From positions 1 to 41,933 of the forward strand of contig NZ_JAUSLG010000061.1 of the NCBI RefSeq assembly GCF_030646615.1: a stretch of DNA of 41,933 bases, written 5' to 3'. This document shows positions 16,344-22,257 of this stretch, in pieces (positions within the stretch are counted from its first letter, which is position 1; the number at the start of each line of letters is the position of its first letter). Position numbers and translations under genes: made by a program. A model generated the notes under the pieces. It worked only from the letters and a program-made list of their open reading frames with translations, did no database searches and had not been told where the DNA came from. The DNA is from Phenylobacterium sp. Lineage in GTDB: Bacteria; Pseudomonadota; Alphaproteobacteria; Caulobacterales; Caulobacteraceae.

Positions 16344-17528
16344 ATGAGCATTAAAGGCCAGGCCTACATAATGGGCGCCTACGAGCATCCGCTCCGCGAC
16401 GCCCCAGACAAATCCACCCCCCAGATCCACGCCGAATGCGCCAAGGGCGCGCTCGAAGACGCGGGCCTGACCAAGGACGACATCGACGGCTATTTCTGCG
16501 CCGGCGACGCCCCGGGTTTCGGGGGCATGTCCATGATCGACTATATGGGCCTGCGGAATGTCCGTCACATGGACTCCACCGAAACCGGCGGCTCGTCCTA
16601 CATCCTGCATGTGGGCCACGCGGCCCAGGCGATCGCCCAGGGCAAGTGCAAGGTGGCGCTGATCACCCTGGCCGGCCGCCCGCGGCAGCAGAAGTTCGGC
16701 GGCTTCGGCGGGGGCGGACGTCCCGGCCAGCTGACCGACGGCCCGCCCGAGGCGGGCTTTGAGAACATCTACGGCGGCACCACCCACAACACCTACGCCA
16801 TGTGCGCTGCGCGCCACATGTACGAGTACGGCACCACGTCAGAGCAGCTGGCCTGGATCAAGGTGGCCGCCAGCCATCATGCCCAGTGGAACGAGCACGC
16901 CATGCTGCGGGACGTGGTCACGGTCGAGGACGTGCTGAACTCGCCGATGATCTCCGACCCGCTGCATCGGCTGGACTGCTGCGTCGTCTCCGACGGCGGC
17001 GGCGCCCTGATCGTCACCAGCCCCGAGATCGCCGCCAGCCTGAACCGGCCCAAGGTGAAGGTCATCGGCGCCGGCGAGAGCCCCAAGGGTCCCATGGGCG
17101 GCCACGACCTGGACCTGACCCATTCGGGCGCCCTGTGGTCTGGCCCCATCGCCTTCGAAGAGGCCGGCGTGAAGCCGTCCGACATGAAGTACGCCTCGAT
17201 CTATGACAGCTTCACCATCACCGTGCTGATGCAGCTGGAAGACCTGGGCTTCTGCGAAAAGGGCCAGGGCGGCAAGTTCGTCGCCGACGGAAACCTGATC
17301 TCCGGCGTCGGCAAGCTGCCCTTCAACACTGACGGCGGCGGTCTCTGCAACAACCACCCGACCAATCGCGGCGGCATCACCAAGGTGATCGAAGCCGTCC
17401 GTCAGCTCCGCGGCGAAGCCCACCCGAAGGTCCAGGTTCCCAATTGCGACCTGGCCATCGCCCACGGCACCGGCGGCTCGCTCGGCACCCGCCACGGCTC
17501 GGCCACCCTCATCATGGAACGGGAGTAG
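16344..17528 (+). CDS. Thiolase-like protein without catalytic cysteine (Ltp2/SCP2-type, DUF35-partnered)
   Basis: A 394-residue thiolase-superfamily protein. The position that holds the nucleophilic Cys in thiolases (NNCATGS) reads MDSTETGGSSY here (76-85), and the C-terminal thiolase Cys is replaced by AHGTGGSLGTRHG. The histidine-bearing GGGLCNNHPTNRGG is retained. Without these cysteines, thiolysis or condensation is unlikely. Such proteins paired with a DUF35 partner include the Ltp2-ChsH2 steroid side-chain retro-aldolase, which is the best functional analogy. ATG 16344 with GGAAGG just upstream is preferred over the in-frame opening at 16278. The DUF35 gene starts 5 bases after its stop. 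Confidence 0.88.
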   Translation: MSIKGQAYIMGAYEHPLRDAPDKSTPQIHAECAKGALEDAGLTKDDIDGYFCAGDAPGFGGMSMIDYMGLRNVRHMDSTETGGSSYILHVGHAAQAIAQGKCKVALITLAGRPRQQKFGGFGGGGRPGQLTDGPPEAGFENIYGGTTHNTYAMCAARHMYEYGTTSEQLAWIKVAASHHAQWNEHAMLRDVVTVEDVLNSPMISDPLHRLDCCVVSDGGGALIVTSPEIAASLNRPKVKVIGAGESPKGPMGGHDLDLTHSGALWSGPIAFEEAGVKPSDMKYASIYDSFTITVLMQLEDLGFCEKGQGGKFVADGNLISGVGKLPFNTDGGGLCNNHPTNRGGITKVIEAVRQLRGEAHPKVQVPNCDLAIAHGTGGSLGTRHGSATLIMERE

Positions 17529-17533
17529 GTCCC

Positions 17534-17950
17534 ATGAGCGACACCAAAACCGCCCCCGAAGCGCAGGCGCGCAAGATCCCCGCCCCGCCGGTGACCATCG
17601 AGTCCAAGCCCTTCTGGGACGCGGCCGCCGAAGGCCGCTTCCTGATCAAGCGCTGCAATTCCTGCGGCAAGGCCCACTGGTATCCCCGGGCCATCTGCCC
17701 GATCTGCTTCTCCGATGACACGGTCTGGGAAGAGAGCCCGGGCGAAGGGGTGATCTACGCCCATTCGGTCATGCGCCGCTCGCCCACCGGCCCCTTCGCC
17801 ATCGGCTATGTGACCCTGGACGAAGGCCCGGCCGTGCTGACCAACTTCGTGGACTGCGACCTCGACGCCCTGGCCATAGGCCAGCGGGTCAAGGTCAGGT
17901 TCCAGGACACCGAGAACGGCCCGCCGGTTCCGGTGTTCAGCCCGATCTGA
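17534..17950 (+). CDS. DUF35/Zn-ribbon OB-fold protein, partner of the thiolase-like protein
   Basis: A 138-residue protein with the rubredoxin-like zinc ribbon of the DUF35 family (C41, C44, C55 and C58 in CNSCGKAHWYPRAICPIC), followed by an OB-fold (VIYAHSVMRRSPTG ... IGYVTLDEGPAVLTNFVDCD). Family members bind thiolase-like subunits and CoA esters. In characterised cases the complex is an aldolase or hydratase active on CoA-linked side chains. The start at 17534 sits 5 bases after the thiolase-like gene, and the close spacing supports a two-subunit complex. A strong 12-bp hairpin 15 bases after its stop probably ends the transcript. Confidence 0.9.
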   Translation: MSDTKTAPEAQARKIPAPPVTIESKPFWDAAAEGRFLIKRCNSCGKAHWYPRAICPICFSDDTVWEESPGEGVIYAHSVMRRSPTGPFAIGYVTLDEGPAVLTNFVDCDLDALAIGQRVKVRFQDTENGPPVPVFSPI

Positions 17951-17965
17951 GGCCGCGTGTTCTTC

Positions 17966-17994
17966 GTCGCCCTCGGGTCGAGCCCGAGGGCGAC
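17966..17994. terminator. Perfect 12-bp hairpin between convergent genes
   Basis: GTCGCCCTCGGG-TCGAG-CCCGAGGGCGAC is a perfect stem. It lies between the DUF35 stop (17950) and the purK stop (18005), so it could serve both strands. No T-run follows on either side, so termination is inferred from position. Its core resembles the second hairpin of the dispersed repeat at 16168 and 39019. Confidence 0.55.
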
Positions 17995-18004
17995 TGAACC
18001 GCCC

Positions 18005-19087
18005 TTAAAGCGGAGACAGCCTGTTGACGTGGCCCATCTTGCGACCCGGCTTGGCCTCGCGCTTGCCGTAGAGGTGCAGGCGGGTCTCCGGCTCGGCGGC
18101 CAGTTTCAGCCAGGCCCCCGCCTCGTCGCCCAGCAGGTTGATCATCTCCACATGGACCCGCGCGTCGGTGGGGCCAAGCGGCCAGCCGGCGACGGCGCGG
18201 ATGTGCTGCTCGAACTGGCAGACCTCGCAGCCGTCCTGGGTCCAGTGGCCGGTATTGTGCACCCGAGGCGCGATCTCATTGGCCAGCAGGCGACCATCGG
18301 CCAGCCCGAACAGCTCGATGCCGATGACGCCCACATAGTCTAGGCGGGTGAGGATCTGGGCGGCGATCCGCTCGGCCTGGCCGGCCAGGTCCGGCGCCGC
18401 CGGGGCAGGCGCCACCGAACGCCGCAGGATGCCGCCCTCATGATGGTTCTCGGCCAGGGGGTAGATGGCCAGGCCGCCATCGCGGCCGCGGGCGGCGATC
18501 ACCGACAGCTCGCGAACGAAGTCGGCCGGCGCCTCCAGGATGCAGGGCACGCCCCCCAGGGCCTCGAAGACGCCCGCTGCGTCGGCGACGTGCTCGACCC
18601 ACTTCTGGCCCTTGCCGTCATAGCCCTCGCGGCGGGTCTTCATCAGGGACGGGACGCCGATCAGGGCGGCGGCGGCGGCGGCGCTCTGGGTGTCGTGAAC
18701 CTCGGCGAAGGCCACGGTGGCGACTCCGGCGGCGTTCAGGAAGGTCTTCTCGGCCACCCGGTCCTGGGCCACGGCCAGGGTTTCGTCGTTGGGCGCCACG
18801 GGAGCGCCCAGGGCCTTCAGCCGCTCGACGGCGGCGGCCGGCACCTTCTCGAACTCATAGGTGATCACGTCGCAGAGGTCGGCCAGCCGGGCCAGGGCGT
18901 CGGCGTCATCGAAGGAGGCGATCAAGGTCTCCCGCGCCACCCGGGAGGCGGGCGCGTCCAGCTCCGGGGTCAGGATCACCACGTCGAAGCCCAGGCGCGC
19001 GGCGGCGAGCGCCAGCATCCGCCCCAGCTGTCCGCCGCCGAGAATGCCGATGGTCGCGCCCGGCGCGAGGGGAAAGCCCAGCTCCAT
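18005..19087 (-). CDS. purK: PurK, N5-carboxyaminoimidazole ribonucleotide synthetase
   Basis: PurK uses ATP and bicarbonate to carboxylate AIR to N5-CAIR in purine synthesis. It is a 360-residue ATP-grasp protein. It has the N-terminal GILGGGQLGRMLALAA, the ATP-binding MKTRREGYDGKGQ, ENHHEGGILRRSVAPAP, and the C-terminal EIAPRVHNTGHWTQDGCEVCQFEQH signature. Its ATG (19087-19085) shares one base with the purE stop (TGATG), so translation is coupled and purE comes first. Confidence 0.97.
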   Translation of the reverse strand: MELGFPLAPGATIGILGGGQLGRMLALAAARLGFDVVILTPELDAPASRVARETLIASFDDADALARLADLCDVITYEFEKVPAAAVERLKALGAPVAPNDETLAVAQDRVAEKTFLNAAGVATVAFAEVHDTQSAAAAAALIGVPSLMKTRREGYDGKGQKWVEHVADAAGVFEALGGVPCILEAPADFVRELSVIAARGRDGGLAIYPLAENHHEGGILRRSVAPAPAAPDLAGQAERIAAQILTRLDYVGVIGIELFGLADGRLLANEIAPRVHNTGHWTQDGCEVCQFEQHIRAVAGWPLGPTDARVHVEMINLLGDEAGAWLKLAAEPETRLHLYGKREAKPGRKMGHVNRLSPL

Positions 19088-19599
19088 CAGCCTTCGACCG
19101 TCTCAGCCACGGCCTCGGCCAGATCCTGGGCGAAGGCGGTGAGCCGGGCCGACAGCTCGGCGTCGCCGAGCGCCAGGATACGGGCGGCGAGAATGCCGGC
19201 GTTCTTGGCGCCGGCCTCGCCGATGGCCAGGGTGGCGACGGGAATGCCGCCGGGCATCTGGACGATGGAGAGCAGGCTATCCAGGCCCTTCAGCGCCTTG
19301 GACACCACCGGCACGCCCAGGACCGGCAGCTCGGTCATCGAGGCCGCCATGCCCGGCAGATGGGCCGCGCCGCCGGCCCCGGCGATGATCACCTTGTAGC
19401 CCTTGGCCCGGGCGGTGGTGGCGAAGTCATAGAGGCGCTGGGGCGTGCGGTGGGCCGACACCACCTTGGCCTCCCAGGCCACGCCGAGCGCGTCGAGCTG
19501 TTCGGCGGCCAGCCGCATCGTCGGCCAGTCGGAGCGGCTGCCCATGATAATGGCGACGGGCGGACAGCCGCCTGGGCCGGCGGGGTGGGAATTGGCCAT
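19087..19599 (-). CDS. purE: PurE, N5-CAIR mutase
   Basis: PurE converts N5-CAIR to CAIR. The 170-residue class I protein shows [22 protein letters not shown] and GGAAHLPGM, all substrate-binding or catalytic segments. The ATG at 19599 gives a normal length; the frame stays open to 20001 but those codons run antisense to the GGDEF gene. It is the first gene of the purEK operon, with a promoter match about 24-30 bases upstream, and is divergent from the GGDEF gene. Confidence 0.97.
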   Translation of the reverse strand: MANSHPAGPGGCPPVAIIMGSRSDWPTMRLAAEQLDALGVAWEAKVVSAHRTPQRLYDFATTARAKGYKVIIAGAGGAAHLPGMAASMTELPVLGVPVVSKALKGLDSLLSIVQMPGGIPVATLAIGEAGAKNAGILAARILALGDAELSARLTAFAQDLAEAVAETVEG

Positions 19600-19629
19600 C
19601 GGACGGGCCCCTCGGTCGGAAAGGCGCGG

Positions 19630-19657
19630 AGTATAGGCGCCGCCTTTGCGCCGGCAA
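19630..19657 (-). promoter_or_regulatory. Probable purEK promoter
   Basis: On the minus strand, TTGCCG (19657-19652), 16 bases, then TATACT (19635-19630). The transcript would start near 19623, giving a leader of about 24 bases before purE. Confidence 0.5.
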
Positions 19658-19708
19658 CCGATCACCGGTAGGTTTCTTATGGTTAAGGCTGGAAGTGATT
19701 CCCTTCCC

Positions 19709-20428
19709 ATGAAGATCACGGGCGCACGCACCGAACCCTTTGCGGCGATCCGCAAGCGGGCCCTGGCCCAGGCCGGCGCCCAGAGCGCGGCCGCTCGCGC
19801 CCTGCCGGCCGACACGTCTGGCTTCCTGGGCATTTCAGAAGCCGAGATGACGCCGGTGGTCCGGGGCGCCCTGCAGACCCTGCTGACCGAGATCGACGAC
19901 CTGCGGGGCGAGGTCTCCCGGCTCAAGGCCAAGCTGGCCGAGGTCGAGGGCCTGGCCGACCGCGATCCCCTGACCCCGCTGCTCAATCGCCGGGCCTTCA
20001 TGCGCGAGCTGTCGCGGGTGCAGACCTTTTCCCGGCGCTACGCCTCACCGGCCAGCCTAGTCTATTTCGACCTGGACGACTTCAAGAGCGTCAATGACCG
20101 GTTCGGCCATGCGGCCGGCGACGCGGTGCTCAAGGCCGTGGCCGAGCGGTTGACCGGCCTGGTGCGCGAAAGCGACATCGTCGGGCGGATGGGCGGCGAC
20201 GAGTTCGCCGTCATCCTCGTCCAGGCCACCGCCCGCACCGCCCAGGCCAAGGCCGAGGCCCTGGCGCGCACCCTGGAGCAGGCGCCCATCCAGTTCGGCG
20301 ACTGGTCGGCGCCCCTGCACCTTTCCTTTGGGGTCTGCGAAATCCCGCATGATGGAGAGGCCGAGGCGATCGTCGCCCAGGCGGACGCGGCCATGTTCAT
20401 CCGCAAGCGCGAGCGCCAGGCCGGCTGA
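19709..20428 (+). CDS. Cytoplasmic GGDEF diguanylate cyclase
   Basis: This protein makes c-di-GMP from two GTP. With the ATG at 19709 it is 239 residues; ATG 19679 is an alternative adding ten residues. No membrane segment is visible. A short N-terminal region leads into a coiled coil ([40 protein letters not shown]) that would dimerise the catalytic domain. The active-site loop is intact GGDEF (162-166), and the product-inhibition I-site RESD (153-156) sits exactly five residues before it. It should therefore be an active, feedback-inhibited enzyme. No receiver or PAS domain is present, so the input signal is unknown. Its TGA overlaps the ATG of the pseudouridine synthase gene. Confidence 0.92.
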   Translation: MKITGARTEPFAAIRKRALAQAGAQSAAARALPADTSGFLGISEAEMTPVVRGALQTLLTEIDDLRGEVSRLKAKLAEVEGLADRDPLTPLLNRRAFMRELSRVQTFSRRYASPASLVYFDLDDFKSVNDRFGHAAGDAVLKAVAERLTGLVRESDIVGRMGGDEFAVILVQATARTAQAKAEALARTLEQAPIQFGDWSAPLHLSFGVCEIPHDGEAEAIVAQADAAMFIRKRERQAG

Positions 20429-21219
20429 TGGCCTGGACGCGCACCTATGAAGAGGCCGAGCCCCAGCGGGTCAATCGCTGGCTGGCCCAGAGCGGCGTCT
20501 GCTCCCGCCGCGAGGCCGAGGCCCTGATCGCCGCGGGCCAGGTCTCCATCGACGGCGAGACCGTCTCCGACCCCGGCCGCAAGATCGAGACTGGCCAGAC
20601 GCTCACCCTGGACGACGGCGCCCAGGCCCGCCTCGCAGGCCAGATGACGGTGATTATCAACAAGCCGGTGGGCTATGTATCGGCCCAGCCGGAGCCCGGC
20701 CAGATTCCCGCCGCCCGCCTGCTGACCCCCCAGGCCCTGTGGGGGGATGAGGCCGAGATCCCGGCGGCCGACCGCAGCCTGGCGCCGGTGGGGCGGCTGG
20801 ACCTGGACAGCCGGGGCCTGCTGATCCTGTCGGAGGACGGGGTGGTGACCAAGGCGGTGATCGGCCCGGACTCGCAGATGGAGAAGGAATATCTGGTCCG
20901 CGTGCGGGGCGACATCGCAGAGCCGGTCCTGGCCAGGCTGCGCGACGGCCTGGCCCTGGATGGCCGCCAGCTGAAGCCGGCCAAGGTGACCCTGGCCGGG
21001 GACCAGCGCCTGCGCTTCATCCTGACCGAGGGCCGCAATCGCCAGATCCGCCGGATGTGCGACCTGGTGGGGCTGTCGATCATCGACCTCTACCGCCTGC
21101 GGATCGGCCCCCTGAAGGTTGGCGACCTGCCGGAGGGCCGCTGGCGTCCGATCAGCCCCCGCGAGCGCGAGGCCCTGCTGACCCCCGGCTTCAGCCCCAA
21201 GCCCGCCCGCCGCCGCTGA
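20428..21219 (+). CDS. RluF/RsuA-family rRNA pseudouridine synthase
   Basis: A 263-residue pseudouridine synthase with an N-terminal S4 RNA-binding domain (RVNRWLAQSGVCSRREAEALIAAGQVSIDG, about 14-43). The catalytic aspartate is D125 in GRLDLDSRGLL. MEKEYLVRV and EGRNRQIRRMCDLVGL match RluF (23S rRNA U2604) better than RsuA or RluB, but the target nucleotide is not certain. The ATG shares a base with the stop of the diguanylate cyclase gene (TGATG), so its translation depends on the upstream gene. The last ten residues are a basic tail (KPARRR). It converges on the esterase gene with 3 bases between the stop codons. Confidence 0.92.
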   Translation: MAWTRTYEEAEPQRVNRWLAQSGVCSRREAEALIAAGQVSIDGETVSDPGRKIETGQTLTLDDGAQARLAGQMTVIINKPVGYVSAQPEPGQIPAARLLTPQALWGDEAEIPAADRSLAPVGRLDLDSRGLLILSEDGVVTKAVIGPDSQMEKEYLVRVRGDIAEPVLARLRDGLALDGRQLKPAKVTLAGDQRLRFILTEGRNRQIRRMCDLVGLSIIDLYRLRIGPLKVGDLPEGRWRPISPREREALLTPGFSPKPARRR

Positions 21220-21222
21220 GGC

Positions 21223-22182
21223 TCAGGCCGGGGCCAGCGCCCGGGCCAGCGCAGCGCGGCTGTCGCGGGCGGCGGTCTGGCTGACGCCCGCCTCCGGCGC
21301 CCACTGGAAGCCGTGGAAGGCGCCGGGATAGACATGAAGCTCTACCGGCACGCCAGCCCGTAGCAGCCGCTGGGCGTAGGCCAGGTCTTCCTCCAGGAAC
21401 AGGTCCAGCGCGCCGGTGGCGATGAAGGTCGGCGGCAGGCCTGAAACGTCGGTAGCCCGCGCGGCCGCTGCATAGGGGGAGACCCCGTCTGCGCCAGGCT
21501 CATGACCCAGCAGGGCTCTCCAGCCGAAGGCGTTGGCCTGGGGCGTCCAGACGAAGGCGCCGGCATAGGGGTGCGGGTCAGGGCTGACGCAGGTGCGGTC
21601 ATCGATCATCGGATAGATCAGGTGCTGGAAGGCGAGCGGGTAGTCCCCCCGGTCCCGGGCCAGCAGGGCCAGGCCCGCCGCTAGACCGCCGCCGGCGCTC
21701 TCCCCCATCAGGCCGACCCGCGTACGGTCGATCCCCAGGGCTTCGGCGTTGGCGAAGATCCAGGCGAGGGCCGCGTAGCAGTCCTCCACCGGCCCGGGGA
21801 AGGGCGTCTCCGGCGCAAGCCGATATTCCACCGAGACGATGCAGCAGGCGAGGTCGGCGGCCAGCGGCCTATGGACCGCCTCGTTGTCGGCGGCCGCGCC
21901 GGCCACATAGCCGCCGCCGTGAATGTGCAGGATGCAGGGCAGCAGGCCGTGGGCGTCCGCAGGGCGGTAGACCAGCACCTCGACATCTGGCGCGCCGGCG
22001 GGCCCAGGAATTGTCCGCCGCTCCAGGCTGGTGCGGGCCAGGTCCTCGGGCCGGACCTGAAAGCGGGCGGGCCGCCCCCGCATAAAGGGCAGCAACTCCT
22101 GGGTCAGTTCGAAGGCGGGAAAGGTGTCGAGCAGGGGCAACAGCTCCGGATCGACTAGCTCTCGGTTCGCGGCCTTGTCCAT
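21223..22182 (-). CDS. Alpha/beta hydrolase of the hormone-sensitive-lipase family (esterase)
   Basis: A 319-residue esterase. The oxyanion motif is HGGGY (H88-Y92) and the nucleophile is S162 in GESAGG. The acid is in ATGALDLFLEED and the histidine in YPGAFHGF, completing the triad. This is the bacterial HSL (type IV) esterase/acetyl-hydrolase family, acting on short- to medium-chain esters. No signal peptide is visible, so it is probably cytoplasmic. It lies 75 bases downstream of ligD on the same strand; co-transcription is possible but nothing in the sequence links the functions. Confidence 0.92.
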   Translation of the reverse strand: MDKAANRELVDPELLPLLDTFPAFELTQELLPFMRGRPARFQVRPEDLARTSLERRTIPGPAGAPDVEVLVYRPADAHGLLPCILHIHGGGYVAGAAADNEAVHRPLAADLACCIVSVEYRLAPETPFPGPVEDCYAALAWIFANAEALGIDRTRVGLMGESAGGGLAAGLALLARDRGDYPLAFQHLIYPMIDDRTCVSPDPHPYAGAFVWTPQANAFGWRALLGHEPGADGVSPYAAAARATDVSGLPPTFIATGALDLFLEEDLAYAQRLLRAGVPVELHVYPGAFHGFQWAPEAGVSQTAARDSRAALARALAPA

Positions 22183-22257
22183 GTCTCGTCCCCTTGGCGA
22201 TTTCCCGAAAGCTTGGCAGGCGCCGCGCGCTCTAGGAAGCCTGGACGCTGGGGAAGC

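Noticed and set aside
19087..20001. Longer PurE of 304 residues
   Set aside because: The added N-terminus is antisense to the diguanylate cyclase gene. PurE homologues start near the GSRSDWPTM motif, and the promoter match lies between 19630 and 19657.
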